The position numbers were made by a program, and so were the translations under genes. A stretch of 52,805 nt of DNA from a virus: positions 1-52,805 of IMG/VR virus record IMGVR_UViG_3300034375_013195; one strand, written 5' to 3'. Positions 24,694-32,299 of the stretch are shown piece by piece; the first letter of the stretch is position 1, and each line of letters opens with the position of its first letter. The notes beneath the pieces were generated by a model that was given only the letters and a program-made list of their open reading frames with translations, made no database searches and was not told where the DNA came from.

Positions 24694-25552
24694 TTTCTGT
24701 TTTTAAGTGAATCTTTCCATTCATTGAACTTCAATTCCTTATACTTTGCTTCAAATTCGTTTCTTCTCTGATTGAAGATTGCTTTCATGAAAACAACATC
24801 AATTGAAAGATTGAAGATTTCATCCCATTTAGTAACATCATTTTTGGCTAAATCATCAACAAGATTGATAATACCAAAAACTTTTAGCTTATCAGCCCCA
24901 GCCGCCTCAGCAATGGAATCCTTCTTTTTGTTTGTGTTGTATGCTTTAAGCCAATTTGTAAAAGCCTCAGAAACATTGACAAAAAAAAACGCGCCAAAGG
25001 AATGCCTTCAGTTGCAGGAAGCTCCTTAATTGCTGGGATCAGATCCTTACTTGCTTCTTCATCAAAAATATCTTCATCAAAATCAGGCTGAACAAATATT
25101 GCAATAACCTCTGAAGCATAAGGAAGTAATTCTGCAAGCTTTCCTTCCTTCAAAAGATCCTGATCTGCCCAGGCCTTGAACTTCTGATTCATCGCTTCAA
25201 CTTGTGCAAGGCCATACTGCCCAGGCTTCTGCTTAATCTTAATCTTCTTCCCCTTCAATTCAATTTCCTTAGGGGGAGGAAGCTTCAGGAAGTTGGGGTT
25301 TTTTTCTGAATCATCCCAGAATCTTTGAACGATCTGAAGAACAGGGGCTGCTTCATCTAATGAAACCCCTTGCCAGAAGCCCAATTCTATGCCTGTTACC
25401 CCTGAAAGCAGTTGCCTGGGGTTCAGGGGGCCTTGAAGCATGAAGCCCTTCAGAGCTTCAAAAGAGCCCGTTGAAAGTTCCTCCCAGGTTTCAGGAACAG
25501 TAAACTTAATTGCAGCCTTTGTTTTCTTAGATCTAATTTTCAAATCTTTCAT
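24690..25552 (-). CDS. Tail assembly chaperone-like, -1 frameshift product
   Basis: In frame 0 this encodes 222 residues (MKDLKIRSKKTKAAIKFTVPETWEEL, ending at 24884). At a T9 run on the minus strand (A-run 24981-24989), written CGT TTT TTT TTG, a slip back by one base leaves a clean frame of about 97 codons (VNVSEAFTNWLKAYNTNKK... to ELKFNEWKDSLKNRK), ending at 24690 and overlapping the next start. The total length is exactly a multiple of three only with a -1 shift. The heptamer T TTT TTG is a canonical slippery site. Many siphophages make their tail assembly chaperone this way (G and G-T in lambda). Element B has a matching gene. Order differs from lambda, since it lies just after the large terminase, far from the tape measure. 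Confidence 0.7.
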
Positions 25553-25557
25553 TTTGC

Positions 25558-26952
25558 TTATGTTGCTTTTGCTTTTATTCTGCCTGATGGCTTCAATTCA
25601 AAATACATTCGCATGTGAAAGGCATCAGATATATCAGGTGATCTTCCCAAAATCAGCTTCAACTGTTCCTTCCCAATCACTTGCTTCCTTTTGTCTGTTC
25701 CTGGGTATTTCTCCCTGATATTCCCAATTTCCTCCTTAGCATCTGCAAGAAGGCCTTCATCATTACAAGGCCAATATACCAAATTTTGTCTTATTTTTTC
25801 TGCCAGCAGATAGCAACATTGGGTTTTTAAATTGGCATAAAATTTATTTGCAGGAATGTTTTTCCCCTGGGGGGTTTCGACTGTTCCCAAAGCAGCCCCC
25901 CCATTAACAAAGGCCTGAACTTTCAGGGAATCAACAGGCCCTGCCCCTACCCCATCTGAGTCAACAACAACCCTTCTTCTAGGTATATTGAACTTATTCA
26001 TTAAGAACTTCAGCCTTCTTGAAAATTCATCTAAGGGGGCCTTCTTAATCTTTTCAAGATGGATTACCTGAAGGCCCTGCCAAACAACTATTATTGAAGC
26101 ATCCCTGCCAAATCTTGCAACATCTGCTGAAATGTATCTTGTTGCCTTTGAATATTTAACTTCAAGAAATTCATTTGTAAACATATCAGAAAGGGCTTCC
26201 TGATCTACAATTGCAGAAGGATCTGAAGCATAATCCCAGGAACCGTTTACCCTTCTTTCATATTCTGTTGGATTGACTGTTCTTAGCTGTTCAAGGTTTT
26301 CAAGATATGCCTTAGGCACAAAAGGATTATCAGTAATTTTAGCAGGAATATACAACCAATCTTCAGGAAGCCTTCCCTTCAAATATCTTTCATAAATCAA
26401 GGATCTTACCCAATTATTTGCTGGGTTCAAGGTGCAAATTATCAAAGGTTTGGGCTGCTCTGCATTCTCCCCAGGTATAAAATAAGATCCAACCCTTTCA
26501 ATACATTTTGAAAAACCTTGAAGGGAAAGTTCTTCAATCTGATCTAAGAAGAAGTAATTCACTTCTAAACCATCAAATCTTTGGAGCTCCTTATCCTTAT
26601 CAATATTTTCCCCAAAGAAGAAAGCTTCAGAATCAAGCTCTGCCCCATATTGTTTACAATCTGCCTTCCAAACATACCTTGAAGCATTAATCAGCTTCAT
26701 GAAGTTAGAAGGAAAAACCTTTTTACAGGTAGGAAGGGTATTATCAACAAGCCTTTTGAAGTTTGCCCTTACAATTGCAAGCCTGCTGCCTGGGTATCTT
26801 CTTAGAAGAATTGTCTTAACTGCAAGCCCGTTGAAAGACTTGCCCCCCCTGATTGCACCCCCGTAAAATATTATTTTATACTTACCTGAAAGGGCTGCTT
26901 CAAGCAGTTCAATTGCCTTAGGGAAATTTGACCAATCAACAACATTTGCCAT
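25558..26952 (-). CDS. terL: Terminase large subunit
   Basis: A 464-residue packaging motor. The ATPase has a Walker A-like GGAIRGGKS (about residues 31-39) and a Walker B region VNYFFLDQIEEL (about 145-155). The C-terminal nuclease shows the expected acidic motifs ISADVARFGRDASIIVVWQG, RRVVVDSDGVGAG and SPDISDAFHMRMYF, matching a Terminase_6C-type RNase H fold. The length is normal for the family. It follows the small subunit by 4 bp and precedes the chaperone-like gene by 6 bp. The Walker A reading GGAIRGGKS instead of GxxxxGKS is a common terminase variant, so function is expected. Confidence 0.88.
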   Translation of the reverse strand: MANVVDWSNFPKAIELLEAALSGKYKIIFYGGAIRGGKSFNGLAVKTILLRRYPGSRLAIVRANFKRLVDNTLPTCKKVFPSNFMKLINASRYVWKADCKQYGAELDSEAFFFGENIDKDKELQRFDGLEVNYFFLDQIEELSLQGFSKCIERVGSYFIPGENAEQPKPLIICTLNPANNWVRSLIYERYLKGRLPEDWLYIPAKITDNPFVPKAYLENLEQLRTVNPTEYERRVNGSWDYASDPSAIVDQEALSDMFTNEFLEVKYSKATRYISADVARFGRDASIIVVWQGLQVIHLEKIKKAPLDEFSRRLKFLMNKFNIPRRRVVVDSDGVGAGPVDSLKVQAFVNGGAALGTVETPQGKNIPANKFYANLKTQCCYLLAEKIRQNLVYWPCNDEGLLADAKEEIGNIREKYPGTDKRKQVIGKEQLKLILGRSPDISDAFHMRMYFELKPSGRIKAKAT

Positions 26953-26955
26953 TGC

Positions 26956-27390
26956 TTAGAAGCTTAATTCAAGGCCCCCAGGAAGCTTAAAGGTTTGCCT
27001 TTCAAGCTGCTCCCCATTACTATCTATTTTTTCAATTACTGTTGCAGGCCTTCCTTCAGCCCTATCATAAATTTCTTTGATTGCTGAGAAGGCTGTTTTT
27101 GGGTCATCTCCTAAGGCCATCATTACAAGCCTTAGATTAATTGCTTCCTGAAGTCTTACCTTTTTCCCGTTGAATCTGTCTGGGAAGATCTGCTGAAGCC
27201 TTCTCAATACAGCATTAGTTGAAGCATCAATTTCTTCAGCAAGTACTGCCCTTAATATTGTTTTCAGGTTCTTAGAACCTGGGGGCCTACCTGCTGGGTT
27301 GCCTGATTCCCCAGGTTTGAATTGGGTTTCTTCTGGGGGCCTTTTGTAACCTACCTTTTTTTTCTTCTTGTTTTCTTCTTTGCTTTTCAT
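26956..27390 (-). CDS. terS: Terminase small subunit-like protein (DUF5681)
   Basis: A 144-residue protein. A basic, disordered N-terminus precedes the DUF5681 core: KRPPEETQFKPGESGNPAGRPPGSKN, then a helical segment (LKTILRAVLAEEI) and a C-terminal tail with EGRPATVIEKIDSNGEQL. Genes of this family lie directly upstream of large terminases in many phages, where they bind the packaging site. Here it precedes terL by 4 bp. A tandem pair of 11-bp repeats just upstream may be its binding or control site. Confidence 0.75.
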   Translation of the reverse strand: MKSKEENKKKKKVGYKRPPEETQFKPGESGNPAGRPPGSKNLKTILRAVLAEEIDASTNAVLRRLQQIFPDRFNGKKVRLQEAINLRLVMMALGDDPKTAFSAIKEIYDRAEGRPATVIEKIDSNGEQLERQTFKLPGGLELSF

Positions 27391-27430
27391 TAGAAACTAA
27401 TTATAATTTAATCCCTGTTTTATCCCTGTA
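27391..27430. promoter_or_regulatory. Tandem 11-bp repeat before the small terminase gene
   Basis: TTTAATCCCTG (27407-27417) is followed directly by TTTTATCCCTG (27418-27428), an almost perfect direct repeat in the leader or promoter of the terminase operon, downstream of a terminator. It could be a pac-type recognition site, an operator, or promoter-linked. Confidence 0.45.
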
Positions 27431-27446
27431 AAATACACAATAAAAA

Positions 27447-27483
27447 ACAAAAAACCCCAGGCCTTGAAGCTGGGGTTTTCACT
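27447..27483. terminator. Bidirectional terminator
   Basis: AAAACCCCAG and CTGGGGTTTT (27451-27460, 27470-27479) with a 9-nt loop, A-rich on the left and T-rich on the right. It separates the 87-residue membrane-protein gene from the terminase operon. Confidence 0.8.
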
Positions 27484-27513
27484 CACTACCTTAACAATAT
27501 ACACCTAACAAGC

Positions 27514-27777
27514 CTATTCAGAAGGCCCCTTTTCTACTACCTTTATTTTTTTTGAAGCCCAAATTGAAGCAAAGGTTGCCCCAATAGAAAGCAAGATTGT
27601 AATCACATAAGCAGGGCTTCCCCAGGTAAACAAAGAACTTGCAATTGCAATTCCTGCCCCAATAAAGAAAAACCCCATCAGGCCCCAGGCAAACATTAGA
27701 GCAGCAGAGCCATATTCAGCAATCAAATCCCAAAGGGATTTTTCATCATTAAGATTCTTGAATTGTTGTTCGTTCAT
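27514..27777 (-). CDS. Small two-TM membrane protein
   Basis: An 87-residue protein with two clear hydrophobic helices (about residues 22-43, AALMFAWGLMGFFFIGAGIAIA, and 50-73, PAYVITILLSIGATFASIWA), then a short polar tail (KVVEKGPSE). Two-helix phage membrane proteins include holins. Nothing else supports that here. It starts the operon with MNEQQFKNLNDEKSLWD. Confidence 0.5.
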   Translation of the reverse strand: MNEQQFKNLNDEKSLWDLIAEYGSAALMFAWGLMGFFFIGAGIAIASSLFTWGSPAYVITILLSIGATFASIWASKKIKVVEKGPSE

Positions 27778-27793
27778 AATCTGTTGATTTGTA

Positions 27794-28249
27794 TTAAAAA
27801 TGCAATAATAATTCCAAATTTAAAACAATGTTAGGAATTAATTCATTTGGTTCTGTTTGTATCATCCAATAAGCAACCCCAACAATTCCTGCTGCCTTAA
27901 TCAGAATATTCATCTGCCAGCTACCCCCCAACCTATCAAAAGGGCTGTTGTTATCTTGCAAGCTGGGATCTTGCCAAAGCTGAGGCTTCCCAGCATAAAC
28001 AGGAAGCAGAATATCAAAGGAAGCCCAGAATATAAAGTTTTGAAAAAGGAATACCCTTGTTACCTCTGATAGATAACAAGGGCCTTGTTCCTTTAATGTT
28101 ACGTAAAATGCAGAAAATAAAAAGAATATGAAAAGCCTGATGATTGCCCAAGCTGTTTTTTCTTGTTTGCTTATCCAATCCCCTGCCTTCCATTTCTCCC
28201 CATGAATGAAAACTTGCAGAATCAAAAAAAATAATATGGGGAATATCAT
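27794..28249 (-). CDS. Membrane protein with about four TM helices
   Basis: A 151-residue protein with hydrophobic segments near residues 1-15 (MIFPILFFLILQVFI), 30-50 (AWAIIRLFIFFLFSAFYVTL), 65-82 (RVFLFQNFIFWASFDILLPVY) and 110-130 (ILIKAAGIVGVAYWMIQ). Unrecognised. The group of small membrane genes (27514-28452) could be involved in lysis or superinfection control. Confidence 0.55.
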   Translation of the reverse strand: MIFPILFFLILQVFIHGEKWKAGDWISKQEKTAWAIIRLFIFFLFSAFYVTLKEQGPCYLSEVTRVFLFQNFIFWASFDILLPVYAGKPQLWQDPSLQDNNSPFDRLGGSWQMNILIKAAGIVGVAYWMIQTEPNELIPNIVLNLELLLHF

Positions 28250-28260
28250 GCTGGGGAATG

Positions 28261-28452
28261 TTAGTTCAAGGAAGGGATCAGAGCCCCAATCTTTCCTGCT
28301 GTCAATCCCTGCTGAAATACTTGCTTGTAGGAATCAGCAAGAATTAAAATCATCTGAGCTTGTTCAGGATTGCAATTAACAGGCAAGCCCAGAACCTTCC
28401 TTGCTAGTTCCTTGAATTCTGGAATTATATTTGCTGAATTAATTGCTTGCAT
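28261..28452 (-). CDS. Small protein, 63 residues
   Basis: MQAINSANIIPEFKELARKVLGL, then VNCNPEQAQMILILADSYKQVFQQ, then KIGALIPSLN. Mostly helical and soluble, unrecognised. It is the first gene after the terminator at 28514 and precedes the membrane gene cluster by 11 bp. Confidence 0.5.
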   Translation of the reverse strand: MQAINSANIIPEFKELARKVLGLPVNCNPEQAQMILILADSYKQVFQQGLTAGKIGALIPSLN

Positions 28453-28513
28453 TGTCTATAAATTACGGTTCAATATAGCATTAAACGAATTAAAATTCAA
28501 TTAGTTTTAAATT

Positions 28514-28550
28514 AAAAAGGCTTCCCCTTGAGAGTTGGGGAAGCCTTTTT
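28514..28550. terminator. Strong bidirectional terminator
   Basis: AAAAAGGCTTCCCC and GGGGAAGCCTTTTT (28514-28527, 28537-28550) form a perfect 14-bp stem around a 9-nt loop, with A and T runs at the ends. It ends leftward transcription from the zinc-ribbon gene. Confidence 0.9.
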
Positions 28551-28579
28551 CAACCTCTAATTTCTTTTTTCATGAATTG

Positions 28580-28759
28580 CTAATTTAGCAGAATTTTCCT
28601 TTGTCCGCAAGGGCAAAGGCCTCCCTGAACCTGATTCCTTACATGAATTGTTTTTTTGCATCCATACCTTGAACATAAAACAGGAACAGGGGCCTGGGGC
28701 TTCAGAATATTAACTGAAGGAAGATTGATTGTTCGTTCTTTGCTTTTCTGGGTTGCCAT
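28580..28759 (-). CDS. 59-residue Cys-rich zinc-ribbon-like protein
   Basis: An ATG at 28759 starts MATQKSKERTINLPSVN and ends GGLCPCGQRKILLN, with four cysteines: C-x4-C (CSRYGC) and C-x-C (CPC). The spacing fits a small zinc ribbon, as in phage transcription or DNA-associated proteins. The N-terminus is polar. It follows the T9SS protein stop by 2 bp, so it may be co-expressed. Gene choice rests on a full-length open frame and an element-typical start. Function not assignable. Confidence 0.55.
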   Translation of the reverse strand: MATQKSKERTINLPSVNILKPQAPVPVLCSRYGCKKTIHVRNQVQGGLCPCGQRKILLN

Positions 28760-28761
28760 GA

Positions 28762-29940
28762 TTAGAGCTTAATGAAATGTTTAGTTGTATAAATGAAATC
28801 AAGCCCCTTTAGCCTGAGGACAAAAACCCCAGAAGGCAAAGATGAAAGATCAACCTTATTTGCCCCCCTATTGCTACCAACAGCAACAACAGCCCCTTTC
28901 ATGTTTATAACTTCAAAGGCCTCCACTTCAAAAGGGGCTTCAAAGTATAATTGGCTTCCTGCTGGATTGGGATATAAAAGAACCTGATCTGCCTGGGGGC
29001 CTGCAAGCCTGGGGGCAGATGGCTGAACAGTAATAAAGAAATCCTGAAGCTTTCCTGCACAATTCCCAGCATAAGGAATTACACGAATTTTAGCAGTAAG
29101 ATCTGATCCTGAAGAATTGCTTGCAATGAATGATAAATTCCCAAGCCCTATTTCAGGCCCAATTCCTATTTCAGGATTATTGAAGGAAGCATGATCTGCC
29201 CAAATTATGAAGCTTGTTTCAGGGTCGGGGCTGCTGAAGGCAATGCTTACTGCATCCCCTGCTGTTACTGTATCATTAGGGATTGAATCCAATGATACAA
29301 AAGGGGCTGTTGAAAATACTTCTTCCAATGTATCAGAACAAGATTGAAAGCCTTCATTGATTCCTATTATTTGATAATTGTTTGAACCTGGGGAAGGGGC
29401 ATCAATGAAATAGGAAACAGGATTGCCTTTTGTGGCCTCCACATTCCCCAGGCAATTGCCATTTCTTGAAAATAGATAATTATCAGCAACCTTTCTTGAA
29501 TCTGAAAGGCCTGAAGCAAGATCAAAGGAAGCCCCTGAACAAAAGGTTCCTGAAGGGAATGTTGCAGAAATGTTTGGGCTCTTTCTTACTCTTACTTTTA
29601 CCTTCCTTGCAGGGCCTGCTGTTCCATCAAATTGAGCAACCCAATAAAAGGAAGTAGAAGGGGAAGCCATTGAAGGCAAAACAGGCTGCTCCCCTGTTCC
29701 GTTGAAAAGGGCTCCTTTGCTGCCTGAGTTATCTTCATACCAAACAAGGGAATTCCCTGGGATAAATGCAGAGTTCATTTCAACAACTTCATTCATATCT
29801 GCTGGGGCTGTTTCCCCTTGACAATAAAATATACTGATCTGATTGCAGGAATTACAATTCTGGGGCACAAGTTTTGGATTTGCAGCAAAGGCAATCAAGC
29901 CCCAGGCAAAAACCGACATAAAGAGAAAAAGGTTTTTCAT
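28762..29940 (-). CDS. Secreted protein with T9SS C-terminal sorting domain
   Basis: A 392-residue protein with a signal peptide (MKNLFLFMSVFAWGLIAFA) and a Cys-rich start of the mature part (NCNSCNQISIFYCQG). The middle has beta-rich, adhesin-like repeats (WYEDNSGSKGALFNGTGEQP, FWVAQFDGTAGPARKVKVRV). Residues ~320-392 are a type A T9SS sorting domain: VLLYPNPAGSQLYF, VINMKGAVV, LPSGVFVLRLKG and the terminal KHFIKL. Such domains direct Bacteroidota proteins across the outer membrane to the cell surface. In a phage it would alter the infected or lysogenic host's surface, for example receptor masking, adhesion or exclusion (inference). It lies in the accessory membrane-gene block. The host must therefore carry T9SS if this is functional. 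Confidence 0.75.
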   Translation of the reverse strand: MKNLFLFMSVFAWGLIAFAANPKLVPQNCNSCNQISIFYCQGETAPADMNEVVEMNSAFIPGNSLVWYEDNSGSKGALFNGTGEQPVLPSMASPSTSFYWVAQFDGTAGPARKVKVRVRKSPNISATFPSGTFCSGASFDLASGLSDSRKVADNYLFSRNGNCLGNVEATKGNPVSYFIDAPSPGSNNYQIIGINEGFQSCSDTLEEVFSTAPFVSLDSIPNDTVTAGDAVSIAFSSPDPETSFIIWADHASFNNPEIGIGPEIGLGNLSFIASNSSGSDLTAKIRVIPYAGNCAGKLQDFFITVQPSAPRLAGPQADQVLLYPNPAGSQLYFEAPFEVEAFEVINMKGAVVAVGSNRGANKVDLSSLPSGVFVLRLKGLDFIYTTKHFIKL

Positions 29941-29961
29941 GATTATTTATTCATTAATTAA

Positions 29962-30147
29962 TTACAGATTATTTTTTGAAGGGCTGCTTTTAGATTCCTG
30001 ATCTGCCAAAACAAGCAGGGCCTGCCCTACCCCTTCCAACAGCAGCAGGGCCTTCCTTATTGCCTCTGCATATTCAAGATCAGAAGCAACATCAAAATCA
30101 ATTACTATTCCCTTGTATAAGGGGGCAGGGTTCTTTTCTAAGGGCAT
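29962..30147 (-). CDS. Small protein, 61 residues
   Basis: MPLEKNPAPLYKGIVIDFDVASDLEYAEAIRKALLLLEGV then QALLVLADQESKSSPSKNNL. Unrecognised, soluble, short alpha/beta. It overlaps the upstream gene by 10 bp, so both are probably translated together, just upstream of the T9SS protein. Confidence 0.5.
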   Translation of the reverse strand: MPLEKNPAPLYKGIVIDFDVASDLEYAEAIRKALLLLEGVGQALLVLADQESKSSPSKNNL

Positions 30148-30296
30148 ATTTTTGAACCGTTATAAGGACTAACAAAACATACTTCAATTATTCCTGAGGC
30201 CATCAGCAGCCCCAGAACAACAACAAAAACAAAAAAGGCAATAAGATACATTCCCAGCCCCTTGAAAGGGATCTTTGAAAATAGATGTTTAAACAT
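30138..30296 (-). CDS. Small single-pass membrane protein, 52 residues
   Basis: The start is taken at 30296 (MFKHLFSKIPFKGLG), which overlaps the stop of the membrane-HTH gene. A hydrophobic helix (MYLIAFFVFVVVLGLLMAS) precedes a short end with Cys residues (CFVSPYNGSKIC), perhaps disulfide-linked outside. Unrecognised. Confidence 0.55.
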   Translation of the reverse strand: MFKHLFSKIPFKGLGMYLIAFFVFVVVLGLLMASGIIEVCFVSPYNGSKICP

Positions 30297-31482
30297 ATTG
30301 TTTAACCTTTTTACGAACATTCTTAACTGTTCCCTGTGAAATATTGTAATCTTTTGAAAGGGTTGTAATTGAAGCCCCTTTCAGATAATCCTGAACAACC
30401 CCCTTATAAGTTTGAAAATAAGTAAGATCTTTTGCCTGCTGAGGGTTCTGGGTATCTATTCCAGCAACAAGATCAGAAAAAGAAATTACCTGGGCTGCTG
30501 CTGGGGCAGGGGTTTGCCTGGGCATATTTTTTGCCCGAGGGCCTGGGGCATTTTGCCCTGTTTTTTCATTTTCAAGAAGATCTTTTGCCTGGGTAGGGGA
30601 GGGGATTGCCCCAAGCTTTATTTCAAGAAAAGTATAATACAGATATTGCCTTCTTGAAAAGATCAGTATTAAAATCATTGCCTCAACTATTGAAGAAAAT
30701 ATCAAAGCAATAGTTGAATAATAATCTGTATCAATTGAAGCTGCTGCCTGAAGTTTTGAATTGTCTGTTCTTGCATTCTGCTTATCAAGTGCCTTCAAAT
30801 CAATCAGCTTATCAATTCGCTTTTCTTTTGTTGCAATGGTTTTTCTTGTAATCCAGGATCTTTCATATTTACCCCCAGAAAAAACCAAATTAGCAGGATC
30901 TTTTTTCAGGGCTTCAATATTCTTTTTTTCCTGTTTTATCAGTTCATCATAACCCCCAGCAATAGAAGCTTCATCTTTTAGGGCCTCAGGATCAACGGAT
31001 GAACGCATTTCAGCAAGATCAACTGCCCCGTTAACTGAAGAACCTATTGAAACCCCCATTAATACCACTATAAAGAACATTGGTCCAATTAATACCTTCC
31101 TTGATTTTAGGAAGGTATCAGAAAAAACATTTCCTAATGCAACCTTCCCTGCTTCCACTATTACAAGAATTGATGCTGTTATAAGCATTCCAGCAATAAG
31201 CAGGAAGATCTGAGCATTTGAGCTAAAATCTATTTCTTCAAGGGGAATTCCTGAAATCATCTTCAACACGTAGCCAAAAACAAACAGCCCTGCAAAGGCA
31301 ATGCTTAAAACATGGAGAAGATGAAGGGAAGCATTACTGATTGAATAAAGGGGCTTTCTTTGCTCAGCATAAGTCTTTTCCTTGAATTCATTGAAAGACT
31401 TATCAACAACAATCTGAAGCCTTTCCTGCTTCAGAGCCCCTTTCAGGGGCTTTTTACGGGGGGTTAATTTTTTTTTCTTCAT
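30289..31482 (-). CDS. Four-TM membrane protein with C-terminal HTH
   Basis: A 397-residue protein. A basic N-terminus (MKKKKLTPRKKPLKG) is followed by TM helices at about 52-77, 90-112, 130-153 and 253-276. A charged loop of about 100 residues between TM3 and TM4 contains coiled-coil-like heptads (IKQEKKNIEALKK, KRIDKLIDLKAL). After TM4 comes a Pro/Ala-rich linker (about 300-345) and then a helix-turn-helix: YLKGASITTLSKDYNISQGTVKNVRKKVKQYV. Membrane-tethered HTH proteins exist (ToxR/CadC types), but their architecture differs. Here the HTH is C-terminal. A membrane-linked regulator or partition-like role is possible. Not recognised. It heads a leftward operon. Confidence 0.65.
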   Translation of the reverse strand: MKKKKLTPRKKPLKGALKQERLQIVVDKSFNEFKEKTYAEQRKPLYSISNASLHLLHVLSIAFAGLFVFGYVLKMISGIPLEEIDFSSNAQIFLLIAGMLITASILVIVEAGKVALGNVFSDTFLKSRKVLIGPMFFIVVLMGVSIGSSVNGAVDLAEMRSSVDPEALKDEASIAGGYDELIKQEKKNIEALKKDPANLVFSGGKYERSWITRKTIATKEKRIDKLIDLKALDKQNARTDNSKLQAAASIDTDYYSTIALIFSSIVEAMILILIFSRRQYLYYTFLEIKLGAIPSPTQAKDLLENEKTGQNAPGPRAKNMPRQTPAPAAAQVISFSDLVAGIDTQNPQQAKDLTYFQTYKGVVQDYLKGASITTLSKDYNISQGTVKNVRKKVKQYV

Positions 31483-31521
31483 TTGTTTTTCCTTTAGATA
31501 AAAATATTACCTGGGAAGGTA

Positions 31522-31545
31522 AATTAATTAGCTTTTCATTAAAAA
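31522..31545. promoter_or_regulatory. Operator-like AT palindrome upstream of the membrane-HTH operon
   Basis: AATTAATTAG, CTTTT, CATTAAAAAG: the same core as 13905-13923 and 15390-15414, though less perfect. It lies 40 bp upstream of the membrane-HTH gene. Confidence 0.45.
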
Positions 31546-31569
31546 GCAATCAAATGTAATTAACTAATA

Positions 31570-31609
31570 AAGAAAAAGCCTGGGGCAGGCCTTTCAGCAT
31601 ACCCCAGGC
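31570..31609 (-). terminator. Terminator after the 157-residue gene
   Basis: GCCTGGGG (31578-31585) pairs with CCCCAGGC (31602-31609) around a 16-nt loop, followed on the minus strand by TTTTTCTTT. Confidence 0.75.
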
Positions 31610-31663
31610 AAGAAAATCAAATAGGATATAACAAGTTTCTTCCAACCTGTTATGCTTAAAAAT

Positions 31664-32137
31664 TTAAGGCTTATGCAATTTAAAAAAATTGAAGGCTGTT
31701 TCAAATACCATCTTATAACCTTGTTTCAAATACAGCTTGCTTCCTGAATATCTTATCAGATAGGCAATTGCAAAAAATGAAGCAAGTTCAAAATCTCTGA
31801 ATATTGCCCTGAGTTCTGGGAAGGGTTCCCCAGGCAATTTTTCAATAACAAGTTCAGATGCAGCAGGCCCCATTCCTGAAACGATTCTGAAGGAAACTGA
31901 ATACTTATCAAAAACCCCCTTTGAATCAAGAACCTGAATTGCTGCCTTCCTCAATTCCTGAATTTCATGAAAATCCCCTGAAGAAGGGATCTTCCCCCCA
32001 AGCCTGAAGAAAGGATAAATTGTTTTTTCCTTCCCCCTGTTTCTCTGCATCCCAATATCATCTGCAATAAATTCATTAAGAATATTGATTGCAGTTTTTA
32101 CTTCCTGGGGGTTGCCCCCTGTTCCTAGTGGCTTCAT
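31664..32137 (-). CDS. Hypothetical protein, 157 residues
   Basis: MKPLGTGGNPQEVKTAINILNEFI, then a basic segment (RNRGKEKTIYPFFRLGGKI), helices, and a C-terminal region with hydrophobic parts (ASFFAIAYLIRYSG; FETAFNFFKLHKP). Unrecognised. Its ATG overlaps the stop of the small basic protein (ATGA), so the two are coupled. Confidence 0.55.
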   Translation of the reverse strand: MKPLGTGGNPQEVKTAINILNEFIADDIGMQRNRGKEKTIYPFFRLGGKIPSSGDFHEIQELRKAAIQVLDSKGVFDKYSVSFRIVSGMGPAASELVIEKLPGEPFPELRAIFRDFELASFFAIAYLIRYSGSKLYLKQGYKMVFETAFNFFKLHKP

Positions 32138-32250
32138 TTTGCAGCCCTGCTTCTTCTTCTTGAATTTGCTGCAAGCTTTGATCTTCTAAGGGCCTTCAGG
32201 CTTCTGCCTTTCTTCTTGCCCCTTCTTCTTTTTTTGTTACTTATTGGCAT
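32134..32250 (-). CDS. 38-residue highly basic peptide
   Basis: An ATG at 32250 encodes MPISNKKRRRGKKKGRSLKALRR... ending SRRRSRAAK, 17 of 38 residues Arg or Lys. Its stop overlaps the next gene (ATGA). Such charge would bind nucleic acid, as protamine-like or ribosomal-type peptides do. The family is not recognised and it may be a nucleic-acid chaperone or a toxin-like peptide. It is the last CpG-poor gene at the right side of element A. Confidence 0.55.
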   Translation of the reverse strand: MPISNKKRRRGKKKGRSLKALRRSKLAANSRRRSRAAK

Positions 32251-32299
32251 AATTTTAAAAATTAAAATGAATGATAAGGTTTTGATTTTTGAGCAAGCG

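Noticed and set aside
24981-24989. T9 run as a simple sequencing error
   Set aside because: Kept as a possibility, but the equivalent gene of element B has the same run length and the same -1 geometry, and both runs are canonical slippery sites.
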